DNA of 33,787 nt from the NCBI GenBank assembly GCA_947450255.1, contig CANFVA010000014.1:1-33787 (forward strand), in the 5' to 3' direction. Shown here one piece after another: positions 8,057-16,841 of this stretch. This DNA is from Comamonadaceae bacterium (GTDB lineage: Bacteria > Pseudomonadota > Gammaproteobacteria > Burkholderiales > Burkholderiaceae_C). Made by a program: the position numbers and the translations under genes. Below the pieces are notes generated by a model that saw only the letters and a program-made list of their open reading frames with translations, was not told the DNA's origin and searched no databases. Numbering within the stretch: the first letter of the stretch is position 1; every line of letters begins with the position of its first letter.

Positions 8057-10900
8057 TTACAGGGTATCGGTGAAGCTGCGCAGTTTGTCGCTGCGGCTGG
8101 GGTGCTTGAGCTTGCGCAGCGCCTTGGCTTCGATTTGGCGTATGCGCTCGCGCGTCACGTCAAATTGTTTGCCCACTTCTTCGAGTGTGTGGTCGCTGGC
8201 CATCTCAATACCAAAGCGCATGCGCAGCACTTTGGCTTCGCGCGGCGTCAGGCTGTCCAAAATGTCTTTCACCACATCACGCAAACCGGCTTGCATGGCC
8301 GCTTCCATGGGCGCAGTGTTGGCGCCGTCTTCGATGAAATCGCCCAGGTGGCTGTCATCATCGTCCCCGATCGGGGTTTCCATGGAAATCGGCTCTTTGG
8401 CGATCTTCATGATCTTGCGGATTTTGTCTTCCGGTATCTCCATGCGTTCGGCCAGCACGGAGGCATCAGGCTCAAAACCAAACTCTTGCAAATGCTGGCG
8501 GCTGATACGGTTCATCTTATTGATCGTCTCGATCATGTGCACCGGAATACGGATGGTGCGCGCCTGATCCGCAATCGAGCGGGTGATGGCCTGGCGAATC
8601 CACCAGGTTGCGTAGGTGGAAAATTTGTAGCCGCGACGGTATTCAAACTTGTCTACGGCTTTCATGAGGCCGATATTGCCCTCTTGGATAAGGTCCAGGA
8701 ACTGCAAGCCACGGTTGGTGTATTTCTTGGCAATGGAGATGACCAAGCGCAAATTGGCTTCGATCATTTCGCGCTTGGCCGAGCGGCTGGACGCCTCGCC
8801 TTGGTTCATGCGTTTGTTGATGTCTTTGAGCTGGTCCAGCGGCACGACTACCTGGGCTTGCAAATCCACCAAGCGTTGTTGGATTTCTTGCACCGGCGGG
8901 ATATTGCGCGCCATGACCGCGCTGTAGGGCTTGCCGGCAGCGGCTTGCTTTTCAATCCACTTTACATTGAGCAAATTGCTGGCGATTTTGTTGCCGTTTT
9001 TATCGCGGCCGCTGAATTCGGCAATAAAGTTATCTTGGCTGTAACCGCATTTGTCCACAATGATGCGGCGCAGCTCGCGCTCTTTCTTGCGGATTTCTTC
9101 CACCTGAGCGCGCACCATGTCACACAGCTTTTCGATGGCTTTGGCCGTAAAGCGGATAGTCATCAGCTCTTCACTGAGTTGCTTTTGCGCTTTGGCATAG
9201 GCGGGCGAGCCATAGCCTTCTTTCATCAAATGTTTGCGCATCACGGCATCAAGTTCGCGCAGGCGGTCAAAGCGAATCAGCGCTTCGCGCTTGAGTTCTT
9301 CCAGCTTTTTGGTCAGCGCTTTGGAGCCACCTTTGCCGTCGTCATCGTCATCGGCATCGAACTCGTCAAAGTCCTCCTCGGCCACATAGTCGTCGGCCTC
9401 GTTGGGGTTGGAGAATCCATCGACGATGGTGGTGATCACCACCTTGTCTTCGCGGATTTCCTCGCCCAAGCGCAAAATTTCTTCGATCGACGCCGGCGAG
9501 CCGGAAATGGCTTCCATCATCGCCATCAATCCGCCTTCGATGCGCTTGGCGATTTCAATTTCGCCTTCGCGCGTAAGCAGCTCGACGGTGCCCATCTCGC
9601 GCATATACATACGCACTGGGTCGGTGGTGCGGCCAAACTCGCTATCGACGGTAGACAGGGCTGCTTCGGCTTCCTCCTCAGCCTCGGCTTCGGTCGCGGC
9701 GGTGGCTACATTGTTGTTGAGCAATAGCGTTTCGGTATCTGGGGTTTGCTCATAGACGGCAACGCCCATGTCGTTGAGCATGGAGATCACGACTTCCAGC
9801 GTCTCGGTCTCCACCAATTTGCCGGGCAAGTGGTCCGAAATTTCGCCATGCGTCAGGTAACCGCGGGTGCGGCCAAGCTTGACCATTTCGATAAACGCCA
9901 GGCGGTGCTTGACTTTTTCTTCTTCGGAAAGAATGGTTTGCTCCAAACCAAATTCCTTCATCAGCGCGCGGGCCTTGGCCTGGCTGATTTTCATGCGCAA
10001 GGGTTTGACTTTTTCTGCGCTGTCGGCCGCCACTGGCTCGACTTCCAACTCCGCTTCGATGTCTGACAAATCGGTATCGTCGCCATCGGTCAAAGCGCCT
10101 TTGGCCTTGGCTTTTAATTTGGCCTTCGGCGCCGGTTTAGCAGCAGGTTTGGCCGGCGCTTTGGTGGGGGCAGAGGCAACTGCTTTTTTGCTGTCGACTT
10201 TGGCGGGTGCTAGCGCCGCAGACTTTTTCGGTTCTACTTTGGGCGCTGCTACCGCCTTCGATTTGGCGGCCGCTTTGGGCGCTTCTTTTGCGGCTTTTAC
10301 CGCCCCTGCGGGGGTAGATTTTTTGGCAGCAGGCGCTGCACTGGATTTTTTTGGTGTGGTGACAGGCACAGGGGGACTGACTTTGGGCATGGATTTCTTG
10401 GATACCGCCTTGGACACGGTTAGGGGTGTCGCTTTGGCTTTGACTGAAAGGGGCTTGGCTAATGGCGCAGCGCTTTTGGCTTTTGCCGAATTGGTCGGTT
10501 TGGAAACTTGAGAGGTTGTGCTCGGGGCCTTCACAGGGGTTTTGCTCGTTATATTTTTGCTAATTTTTGCGCTACTTTTCGCTGCTGCTTTCGCGCCTGC
10601 CATATTTTTGGCAGAGGCTAGGGGTTTCTTTACAGCGATGGTTTTTTTCTGCGGCGCCGCGGTGGTTTTTTTTGCGCTGGGCTTGGCTTGGGATGCCGCT
10701 GCTTTGGGCTTGCCCGCCGGGCTGGCGCTTTTGCTTACGGTTGCGCTGGGTTTGCTTTTAGCCACGGGTTTGGTTGCTAATTTTTTTGCCGCCACAGGTT
10801 TGCCTTTGGCGGCGGGGGCTTTTTTCACCGGAGCGGCTTTTTTAGCCACCCACTTATTGGCAGCGGGCTTGGACGCTTTGGTGTTCTTTGGTGTAGGCAT
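8057..10900 (-). CDS. rpoD: Primary sigma factor RpoD (sigma70) with a very long basic N-terminal extension
   Basis: This is the housekeeping sigma subunit of RNA polymerase. The 947-residue product has all conserved parts. Region 1.1 lies at about 300-395 and region 1.2 begins with [11 protein letters not shown] (427-437). A large acidic non-conserved region follows, then regions 2.1-2.4 with the [13 protein letters not shown] and [10 protein letters not shown] motifs, region 3, and region 4.2 (final ~64 residues) with [10 protein letters not shown]. It is much longer than the 613 residues of the E. coli protein because residues 1-270 are a low-complexity Lys/Ala/Pro/Ser stretch resembling histone H1 tails, followed by an acidic segment (271-300). 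Shorter extensions of this type are known in related betaproteobacteria. dnaG is upstream with a 221-base gap, and aroE follows after 4 bases. Confidence 0.97.
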   Translation of the reverse strand: MPTPKNTKASKPAANKWVAKKAAPVKKAPAAKGKPVAAKKLATKPVAKSKPSATVSKSASPAGKPKAAASQAKPSAKKTTAAPQKKTIAVKKPLASAKNMAGAKAAAKSSAKISKNITSKTPVKAPSTTSQVSKPTNSAKAKSAAPLAKPLSVKAKATPLTVSKAVSKKSMPKVSPPVPVTTPKKSSAAPAAKKSTPAGAVKAAKEAPKAAAKSKAVAAPKVEPKKSAALAPAKVDSKKAVASAPTKAPAKPAAKPAPKAKLKAKAKGALTDGDDTDLSDIEAELEVEPVAADSAEKVKPLRMKISQAKARALMKEFGLEQTILSEEEKVKHRLAFIEMVKLGRTRGYLTHGEISDHLPGKLVETETLEVVISMLNDMGVAVYEQTPDTETLLLNNNVATAATEAEAEEEAEAALSTVDSEFGRTTDPVRMYMREMGTVELLTREGEIEIAKRIEGGLMAMMEAISGSPASIEEILRLGEEIREDKVVITTIVDGFSNPNEADDYVAEEDFDEFDADDDDDGKGGSKALTKKLEELKREALIRFDRLRELDAVMRKHLMKEGYGSPAYAKAQKQLSEELMTIRFTAKAIEKLCDMVRAQVEEIRKKERELRRIIVDKCGYSQDNFIAEFSGRDKNGNKIASNLLNVKWIEKQAAAGKPYSAVMARNIPPVQEIQQRLVDLQAQVVVPLDQLKDINKRMNQGEASSRSAKREMIEANLRLVISIAKKYTNRGLQFLDLIQEGNIGLMKAVDKFEYRRGYKFSTYATWWIRQAITRSIADQARTIRIPVHMIETINKMNRISRQHLQEFGFEPDASVLAERMEIPEDKIRKIMKIAKEPISMETPIGDDDDSHLGDFIEDGANTAPMEAAMQAGLRDVVKDILDSLTPREAKVLRMRFGIEMASDHTLEEVGKQFDVTRERIRQIEAKALRKLKHPSRSDKLRSFTDTL

Positions 10901-11121
10901 GGTTCAACCTTCAGTGATGAAGAGGATCGGATGGCGGCATCAATAAAGCCAAGCGCTCGAAGTCAAGCGCAGGCCAAAAAGCAATACAAAGGGGGCAAAG
11001 GGCAAGTTGTGCGGGCGAACATTTGGATTGCAGCCCTTGCGGTCGGGTGGCCTGGGTGATCGGTGTCACTGCGTGGCCGGTGCCGGAGGTACTGCTGTCG
11101 CTCTTGCCGGAAAAGAGCGGA
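10901..11121 (-). other. rpoD leader region without a gene
   Basis: These 221 bases between dnaG and rpoD contain no convincing coding frame. On the minus strand they start with the -10-like TATAAT overlapping the dnaG stop and a short hairpin (11099-11119). The rest is G+C-rich with an A/G-rich part near 10970-11010. It would form a leader of about 210 nucleotides on an rpoD transcript. I recognise no known riboswitch in it. Confidence 0.5.
11099..11119 (-). other. Stem-loop just after the dnaG stop
   Basis: Perfect 7-base arms (CGCTCTT at 11119-11113 read on the minus strand and AAGAGCG at 11105-11099) enclose a 7-base loop. There is no T-run after it, so it is not a standard terminator. 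In macromolecular-synthesis operons RNA processing sites occur between dnaG and rpoD, and this hairpin is a candidate for such a role. Confidence 0.45.
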
Positions 11122-11129
11122 TTATACCA
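11121..11129 (-). promoter_or_regulatory. Candidate extended -10 promoter for rpoD inside the end of dnaG
   Basis: The minus strand reads TGGTATAAT (11129-11121), a perfect sigma70 -10 hexamer with a TG extension, and the dnaG stop TAA lies within it. No good -35 is found 16-18 bases upstream, which is tolerable for an extended -10. It would give rpoD its own promoter, as is known for rpoD in other proteobacteria, where internal promoters lie in or near dnaG. Confidence 0.4.
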
Positions 11130-13008
11130 ATTTAATCAGTTCCAAGGCTTCAATCAGCACTTTTTTTCTCGATTCCAGTGCCCTGTAACGCTGGCGAACC
11201 TCGGGGTCTGCCACCTGGGCCGCGATTTCGGTCATCTGCGCTGTCAGTTGGTCAATGCGCAGGCGCTTGAGGACGTCTTGTAAATCCAGCGCCGCTTCCT
11301 GGCTGTGTTCGGAAGGTACCGTGGCCCCACCCATGAGGCGCAGCGCCAGGTCCTCGAAGTCCTGCCCGGCCATTTCGCCACGCAGTGCCGTCCAGTTCAG
11401 GGGCCCATGTTCATGCAACTGACCTTCCAGCCAAGCAAACAGTTGCGCCAGAGGCGCTGCTTGCTCGCACAGCATGGCCTGGTCTTCATTGGACAGACCG
11501 GACCACAAATGGCTTTGGGCCAACAAAATCCGCGCCGCATGCTCGGCGCGGCTGGCCGGTTGGGCACGTAGGCCGCTGCGCGTGGGTATGCGGCCGCTTG
11601 GGCCAAACGGGCTCCATGGCCGGTTGCCGGGGGCGGCGCTTTCGCGCTGCCCGCTTGCTTTGGGTGCTGTGCCGAGCTTGCCTAAAGTGCCGCCATAGCC
11701 TTGGCCGGGCAGCCACAACTGCGACAGCTCGCGTGTAGTGAGTTGCACCAGGTCGGCGATTTCACTGAGCAATTGCATCTTCAGCGCGCCCTCGGGCAGC
11801 GCGCTCCACAAAGGCTTGGCATTGCTGGACAAATGGGCACGGCCCTCGGCGCTGTGCAATTCGCAGCCTTCGCTGGCGGCCTCCACCAAAAAGCGGCTCA
11901 GCGGCGTGGCCTGCGCCACCGCCTGGGCAAAGGCTTCGCTGCCGTGGGCGCGGATAAAACTATCCGGGTCATGCTCTTGGGGCAGAAATAAAAATTTAAT
12001 ACTGCGCACATCGCTGGCGTAGGCCAGGGCGCCGTCCAGCGCTTTGCGCGCTGCGCGCCGGCCCGCGCTGTCGCCGTCAAAGCTGAACACCACCGCGTCG
12101 GTAAAGCGAAACAGCTTTTGTACGTGGTCGGGGGTGCAGGCCGTACCTAGTGTGGCCACCGCGTTGGGAAAGCCCAGCTGCGCCAGCGCCACCACGTCCA
12201 TATAGCCCTCGGTGACCAGGGCGTAAGCTTTTTCGCGCAAATGCGCGCGCGCTTCAAACAAGCCGTAGAGCTCGCGCCCTTTGCTAAATACCGGCGTCTC
12301 GGGCGAATTGAGGTATTTGGGTTTCTCGTCGCCCAGCACACGGCCACCAAAGCCTATGCACTCACCCTTGATGTTACGGATGGGGAACATCACGCGATCA
12401 CGAAAACGGTCGTAGCGTTTTTCCTCGCTGCCCTCTTCGGTATTGCTGATAACCAGGCCGCTTTCGACCAGCAGCGGGTCGTCGTACTGCGGGAATACGC
12501 TGGCTAAGCTGCGCCAGCCTTCGGGCGCATAGCCCAAACCAAAGCGCTTGGCCACTTCGCCCGACAGGCCGCGCCCTTTCAGATAGGCCACGGCGCGCGG
12601 CGCGTCTTTGAGCTGGCGCCGGTAGGCCTCCCCCGCTTTTTCCAGCACGCTGGTCAGGGTGTGCTGTTTTTCTTTTTGCGCCTGGGCGCGGGCGCGGTCT
12701 TGGGGCGAGGCGTCTTCTTGGGGCACTTGCATGCCAAATTGCTGCGCCAAATCGTTGACCGCTTCAACAAAACTCATACCGGCGTGGTCCATCAAAAAGC
12801 CGATGGCGTTGCCGTTTTTGCCGCAACCAAAGCAATGGAAAAATTGTTTGCTGGGGCTCACCGAAAACGAGGGGGATTTTTCGCCGTGAAAAGGGCACAA
12901 GCCCATGAAATTGGCGCCGCCTTTTTTGAGCTGCACATAGCGCCCGACGATATCGACAATGTCGGCGCGCGCCAATAATTCGTTGATAAAAGTCTGGGGG
13001 ATCGCCAT
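11122..13008 (-). CDS. dnaG: DNA primase DnaG
   Basis: DnaG makes the RNA primers for lagging-strand synthesis at the replication fork. The 628-residue product has the N-terminal CHC2 zinc ribbon (Cys38, His41, Cys59, Cys62), the RNA-polymerase domain and a Toprim core with VTEGYMD (Glu267) and FDGDSAG (Asp311, Asp313), which correspond to the metal-binding residues of E. coli primase. The C-terminal helicase-binding region is Ala/Leu-rich, as usual. The ATG at 13006-13008 lacks an obvious ribosome-binding site. ggt ends 27 bases upstream on the same strand, in the place where rpsU is often found. rpoD follows. Confidence 0.97.
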   Translation of the reverse strand: MAIPQTFINELLARADIVDIVGRYVQLKKGGANFMGLCPFHGEKSPSFSVSPSKQFFHCFGCGKNGNAIGFLMDHAGMSFVEAVNDLAQQFGMQVPQEDASPQDRARAQAQKEKQHTLTSVLEKAGEAYRRQLKDAPRAVAYLKGRGLSGEVAKRFGLGYAPEGWRSLASVFPQYDDPLLVESGLVISNTEEGSEEKRYDRFRDRVMFPIRNIKGECIGFGGRVLGDEKPKYLNSPETPVFSKGRELYGLFEARAHLREKAYALVTEGYMDVVALAQLGFPNAVATLGTACTPDHVQKLFRFTDAVVFSFDGDSAGRRAARKALDGALAYASDVRSIKFLFLPQEHDPDSFIRAHGSEAFAQAVAQATPLSRFLVEAASEGCELHSAEGRAHLSSNAKPLWSALPEGALKMQLLSEIADLVQLTTRELSQLWLPGQGYGGTLGKLGTAPKASGQRESAAPGNRPWSPFGPSGRIPTRSGLRAQPASRAEHAARILLAQSHLWSGLSNEDQAMLCEQAAPLAQLFAWLEGQLHEHGPLNWTALRGEMAGQDFEDLALRLMGGATVPSEHSQEAALDLQDVLKRLRIDQLTAQMTEIAAQVADPEVRQRYRALESRKKVLIEALELIKLV

Positions 13009-13035
13009 TGCAAGATTGTAGGAGTGGGGCCCGGC

Positions 13036-14937
13036 TCAGTCGCCCAGCACCACGCCTTCGCGGCGACCGTCCGCCCCACCCGCCCAGCCGCCAGGCTCGC
13101 GCGCCAGCACTTGCAAGCCACTGGTCAAAGGCATTTCTATCACCTGGTGGCCGCGCGCCCGCAAGGCCGCGGCTGTCGTGCTTGGGGCAAAGCCGCCTTT
13201 TTCCAGGAAAGTCATGCCCTCCAGGTTGGCGAAATTGGGCAGGTCTATTGCGGCTTGCGGGCTCAGGCCCCAGCGCAGCACGCCGTACAGGGTTTTGGCG
13301 GTGAAGTGGATGATGAATGCGCCGCCGGGGCTTCCGCCGCTCAATTGCAGTTCGCCGCTGTCCGCGTCAAACACCAAAGTGGGCGCCATGGACGAGCGGG
13401 GCCGCTTGCCCGGCTGCACCCGGTTGGCTACCGGTTTGCCATCGGCGCCGCTGGGGCTGAAGCTGAAATCGGTGAGTTGGTTATTGAGTAAAAAGCCGCC
13501 CGCCAGACCTTTCCCCCGGTTCACCATCAATCGTGCGCCAAAAGCGTCTTCGATGGTGGTGGTCATCGCCAGTGCATGGCCCCAGCGGTCTAGCACCGAA
13601 ATATGCGAGGTGCCGCTCTCTGTTTGCGCTGGCATGGGGGCCCAGCCCAAAGGCGCTGGCACTGCGCCCGGCCTGCCCGCCTGCACTTGGGGCATGGCCT
13701 GGCCTTGCGGAGCGATGGCCGCGGCGCGTGCTTGCAAGTAAGCCGGCTGTACCAGGCTGAGCCAGTCGCCCGCCGGAGCCTCAGCAAACGCCGGGTCTGC
13801 CACATACGCAGCGCGGTCAGCAAAGGCCAGGCGCGAGGCTTCCGCGTACAAGTGCAGCCAGTCGGAGCTGGGTTGCCCGGCGGTCAAGGGCAGGCTGGCC
13901 GCCGGGGTGAAGTCCAGGGTGCCCAAAATGGAGGCGATGGTCAGCATGCCCGAGCTTGGCGGTGGCATGCCGCACAGCCGGTAGGTTTTAGGGGCCACCA
14001 CGTAGCGGGTGCACAAGGGCTGGCGCAGCAAGGGTCGGTAAGCGGCCAGGTCGCTTAGTTGCAGCAGGCCGGGGTTGCTGGGGTGTTGGCGCACTGCATT
14101 GACCATGGCTTGGGCAACTTCGCCGGTCATCAAAGCGTCCGGCCCCTCGGTGGCGATGCGTTGCAACACGGCGGCGAGCTCTGGGTTGCGCAGTAGATGG
14201 CCGGCGGGCCAGGGGCGGCCCTGGGCGTCAAAGAAATAGCCTGCGGCCACCGGGTCTTTTTGCAGCGCAGTTTCGGCGGCGAGCAAGGTGGCTAGGCGCG
14301 GGCTGACGACAAAGCCGTCGCGCGCCAGCCGTATCGCGGGCGCAAACAAAAATGCCCAAGGCAATTTGCCGTGCGCCGCATGGGCCATGGCCAGCATGCG
14401 CAGCGCGCCGGGAACGCCTACCGCGCGTCCGCCGACGATAGCCTGCTTCATGGCGAGAGGCTTGCCGTCCGGCCCCAAGAATAAATCCGGCCCCGCTTGC
14501 GCAGGAGCGGTTTCGCGCCCGTCGTAGGCCTGCACGGCTTTGCCGTCAAAGTGCACTAAAAATGCGCCGCCGCCTAGGCCGCTGCTTTGCGGTTCCACCA
14601 GGCTCAGCACCATTTGCACGGCGATAGCCGCATCGACGGCGCTGCCGCCTGCGGCCAGCATGGCGTAGCCCGCTTCGGTGGCCAGGGGGTTGGCCGCCGC
14701 GACGGCCTGCTTTTGAAAATGCCAACCGGGGTTTTGGGCCATCGTGCTGGCGCCCTCGGGCTGGACTATGGCCGAGGGATTAGCACTTTGCGCCTGCACA
14801 CTAGCGCACAGTGCCGTGCTGAGGAGCACGCTAACGAGTCGGCTTGCCAGCTGCGCAGTACGCTTTGTGGAGGCCGCCCGCACTCGCCCGCGCTCTGTTG
14901 CTGACCGCTCGCGTGCCTGCATGGCCTGGCCCGGCAT
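13036..14937 (-). CDS. ggt: Gamma-glutamyltransferase (glutathione hydrolase)
   Basis: GGT is an N-terminal-nucleophile enzyme that removes the gamma-glutamyl group of glutathione in the periplasm and cleaves itself into two subunits. The 633-residue precursor has a basic N-terminus and a signal peptide ending near residue 49 (SVQA before Gln50). Landmarks are the substrate Arg in YDGRETAP (Arg141), the nucleophile Thr443 in GTSHISVLDR, where self-cleavage is expected, the LLNNQLTDFSF segment (483-493) and KRPRSSMAPT plus GGSPGG (534-539) near the oxyanion site. The start is uncertain because the signal peptide has an unusually long 30-residue basic lead, so an internal start is possible. It lies 8 bases after the CxxC peroxidase-like gene and 27 bases before dnaG. 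Confidence 0.94.
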   Translation of the reverse strand: MPGQAMQARERSATERGRVRAASTKRTAQLASRLVSVLLSTALCASVQAQSANPSAIVQPEGASTMAQNPGWHFQKQAVAAANPLATEAGYAMLAAGGSAVDAAIAVQMVLSLVEPQSSGLGGGAFLVHFDGKAVQAYDGRETAPAQAGPDLFLGPDGKPLAMKQAIVGGRAVGVPGALRMLAMAHAAHGKLPWAFLFAPAIRLARDGFVVSPRLATLLAAETALQKDPVAAGYFFDAQGRPWPAGHLLRNPELAAVLQRIATEGPDALMTGEVAQAMVNAVRQHPSNPGLLQLSDLAAYRPLLRQPLCTRYVVAPKTYRLCGMPPPSSGMLTIASILGTLDFTPAASLPLTAGQPSSDWLHLYAEASRLAFADRAAYVADPAFAEAPAGDWLSLVQPAYLQARAAAIAPQGQAMPQVQAGRPGAVPAPLGWAPMPAQTESGTSHISVLDRWGHALAMTTTIEDAFGARLMVNRGKGLAGGFLLNNQLTDFSFSPSGADGKPVANRVQPGKRPRSSMAPTLVFDADSGELQLSGGSPGGAFIIHFTAKTLYGVLRWGLSPQAAIDLPNFANLEGMTFLEKGGFAPSTTAAALRARGHQVIEMPLTSGLQVLAREPGGWAGGADGRREGVVLGD

Positions 14938-14945
14938 AGTGCGTT

Positions 14946-15518
14946 TTATTTTTGCCGGGGCACGCGCCCCAGTTGGTAAAACTCTGGGTTGGGCATCATG
15001 CCGCTGACATTGGCGACGCGGTTGGACAGGCCGAAGAAGGCGGTGATGCCTGCGATATCCCAGATGTCCTCGTCGTCAAAGCCGTGCGCGTGAAGGGCGT
15101 CGAAGTCGGCGTCCTCTACCGTGTGGCTGGCCTCGCAAACTTTCATTGCAAATTCCAGCATGGCGCGCTGGCGCGGCGTGATGTCGGCCTTGCGGTAATT
15201 GGTCGCCACCTGGTCGGCCACCAAGGGCTTTTTCTCATAAATGCGCAGCAGCGCGCCATGTGCCACCACGCAATATAGGCATTGGTTGGCTGCGCTGGTC
15301 GTGGTGATGATCATTTCGCGCTCGCCTTTAGTCAGGCTGGAGCCTTCGCGCAGCATCAGCGCGTCATGATAGGCAAAAAACGCCCGCCACTCGGCCGGCC
15401 GGCGCGCCAGGGCCAAAAACACCTGGGGGATGAAGCCTGTTTTTTCCTGCACTTCCAGAATTTTTTGCTGGATGTCGGCGGGCAAGGTATTTAGGTCGGG
15501 CAGGGGGTAGCGGGGCAT
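14946..15518 (-). CDS. Peroxidase-related protein, carboxymuconolactone decarboxylase/AhpD-like family
   Basis: The 190-residue product carries the AhpD-like core with Cys80-x-x-Cys83 and His87 in NQCLYCVVAHG, the arrangement of the alkylhydroperoxidase active site. It resembles the group annotated as uncharacterised peroxidase-related enzymes, so a thiol-dependent peroxide-removing role is likely but not shown. I chose the ATG at 15516-15518 because AGGAC lies just upstream. A longer frame to 15647 would run into the dispersed repeat (15589-15704), so its extra 43 residues are probably not real. It is followed after 8 bases by ggt, and the two may form a thiol/glutathione-related unit (inference). 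Confidence 0.9.
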   Translation of the reverse strand: MPRYPLPDLNTLPADIQQKILEVQEKTGFIPQVFLALARRPAEWRAFFAYHDALMLREGSSLTKGEREMIITTTSAANQCLYCVVAHGALLRIYEKKPLVADQVATNYRKADITPRQRAMLEFAMKVCEASHTVEDADFDALHAHGFDDEDIWDIAGITAFFGLSNRVANVSGMMPNPEFYQLGRVPRQK

Positions 15519-15588
15519 GGGTAGGTCCTGGGCGATGGAGATAGGAACGTTTCTCGGCCGATTATGGGGCTGGGCGTACTTGCACCAG

Positions 15589-15704
15589 TCCAAACCCGTC
15601 GTTGCGAGCGCATCGAAGCAATCCAATTTTGCATGCCAATCAAGCACTTATGGATCGCCGCGTCGCTGCGCTCCTCGCGATGACAGTCTTATGCAGGCCT
15701 TCCC
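15589..15704 (+). repeat. Dispersed intergenic stem-loop repeat, copy 2
   Basis: This is the second, better preserved copy of the element at 1027-1139, in the same orientation relative to the window. The left arm (about 15599-15624, GTTGCGAGCGCATCGAAGC) and the right arm (about 15652-15684, GCGTCGCTGCGCTCCTCGCG) are imperfect inverted complements, so the RNA or single strand can fold into a long hairpin. It occupies most of the 195-base gap between slyX and the peroxidase-related gene. No coding frame in it is credible. Confidence 0.8.
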
Positions 15705-15713
15705 CAGGCTTTT

Positions 15714-15944
15714 TCAGTAATGCGGCGGCAGTTCATCGCGCAAACTGCGCGGCGTATCGCCTTGCGCGTTGCCGATTTGTTGGCGCAAATGCAGCACTTC
15801 GCTGATCAGGGCATCGATTTGGGTTTGCTGGCGGATGATGGTCTGGTCCAGCTTGTCCAGCAGGTCTTCGGCAAAGCTGGCCTTGATTTCCAAGGCTGTC
15901 AGGCGCGTGTCGTCCTGTGGTGCGGGGGCGGTGGGCTCGGTCAT
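15714..15944 (-). CDS. slyX: SlyX family protein
   Basis: The 76-residue product is a small, highly helical protein with the SlyX pattern: [20 protein letters not shown], then [11 protein letters not shown], a heptad-rich stretch, and the typical end DELPPHY. SlyX proteins are predicted short coiled coils of unknown function. I chose the ATG at 15942-15944. A start 33 bases further upstream would add an Arg/Gly-rich lead not expected in the family. It is the first gene of the long minus-strand block and is divergent from the CoA-transferase operon. A repeat element separates it from the next gene. Confidence 0.85.
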   Translation of the reverse strand: MTEPTAPAPQDDTRLTALEIKASFAEDLLDKLDQTIIRQQTQIDALISEVLHLRQQIGNAQGDTPRSLRDELPPHY

Positions 15945-16131
15945 GGTCCGATTGTGCCTTTGCCCGCCCCGACGCACGCCTTGGCGCCCAGCCGGCCCAG
16001 CGCAAGCCTTGGGTCAGGCCTATCGGTCAAAATGCAGGGCTGCGCCAGCCGCCAGTCCCCGCCTTGGTGCGTTGACGGCAGGGCGCGTTTGCGGCTGTGG
16101 CCCTGGCTTTTTATTTCCATGGAGAAATTGG

Positions 16132-16839
16132 ATGAACAAAATTTATCCCAGCGCCCAAGCGGCGCTTGATGGCGTCGTGCAGGACGGCCAACTGATTGCG
16201 GTGGGAGGTTTCGGCCTGTGCGGCATCCCGGAGGCGCTGATTGATGCCTTGCGCGATAGCGGCAAGCAAGACCTGACGGCGATTTCCAATAACGCCGGTG
16301 TCGACGGTTTCGGTTTGGGCAAGTTGCTCGAAACCCGCCAGATCAAAAAAATGATTTCCAGCTATGTGGGCGAGAACAAAGAGTTTGAGCGCCAGTACCT
16401 GGCCGGTGAACTGGCTTTGGAGTTCACGCCCCAAGGCACCTTGGCCGAAAAGCTGCGCGCCGGTGGCGCAGGCATCCCCGCGTTTTTCACCAAAACCGGC
16501 GTGGGCACCTTGGTTGCCGAGGGCAAAGAATTGCGCGAGTTTGATGGCGAAACCTATGTCATGGAGCGCGCTTTGGTGCCTGATGTGTCGCTGGTCAAAG
16601 CGCACCGGGCCGACAAATCGGGCAATTTGCAGTTCCGCCTGACGGCGCGCAACTTCAACCCCGCAGTCGCTATGGCCGGTAAGGTCACGGTGGTGGAGGT
16701 GGAGGAAATCGTCGAGACCGGCGCTATCGCCCCAGACGATATCCACCTCGCTGGTATTTATGTGCACCGCCTGGTGCTCAATGCCACGCCGGAAAAACGC
16801 ATCGAAAAACGAACAATCACCGAGAAAGCAGGAGCCTAA
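16132..16839 (+). CDS. scoA: 3-oxoacid CoA-transferase subunit A
   Basis: The 235-residue product is the alpha subunit of a family I CoA-transferase, which moves CoA from succinyl-CoA to a 3-oxo acid such as acetoacetate. Recognisable segments are the N-terminal [54 protein letters not shown] and the closing [14 protein letters not shown]. The ATG at 16132 follows GGAGA by 6 bases, and the upstream open frame back to 15769 overlaps slyX antisense and is not credible. Subunit B starts 2 bases after its stop, so both subunits come from one message. Distinguishing acetoacetate from 3-oxoadipate transfer (pcaI) is not possible from sequence alone, and no aromatic-pathway genes are nearby. Confidence 0.93.
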   Translation: MNKIYPSAQAALDGVVQDGQLIAVGGFGLCGIPEALIDALRDSGKQDLTAISNNAGVDGFGLGKLLETRQIKKMISSYVGENKEFERQYLAGELALEFTPQGTLAEKLRAGGAGIPAFFTKTGVGTLVAEGKELREFDGETYVMERALVPDVSLVKAHRADKSGNLQFRLTARNFNPAVAMAGKVTVVEVEEIVETGAIAPDDIHLAGIYVHRLVLNATPEKRIEKRTITEKAGA

Positions 16840-16841
16840 CC

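Noticed and set aside
8012-9727. Plus-strand open frame of 571 codons opposite rpoD
   Set aside because: It is the antisense shadow of the conserved rpoD core. Composition (Phe, His, Ala, Gly, Asp) is typical of reverse-strand readings of G+C-rich genes.
10091-10900. CRISPR-like or tandem-repeat array in the start of rpoD
   Set aside because: The short recurring units are Lys/Ala/Pro codons in a continuous reading frame, not repeats with regular spacers.
15519-15647. N-terminal 43-residue extension of the peroxidase-related protein
   Set aside because: It runs into the dispersed repeat element, and a good ribosome-binding site supports the ATG at 15516-15518.
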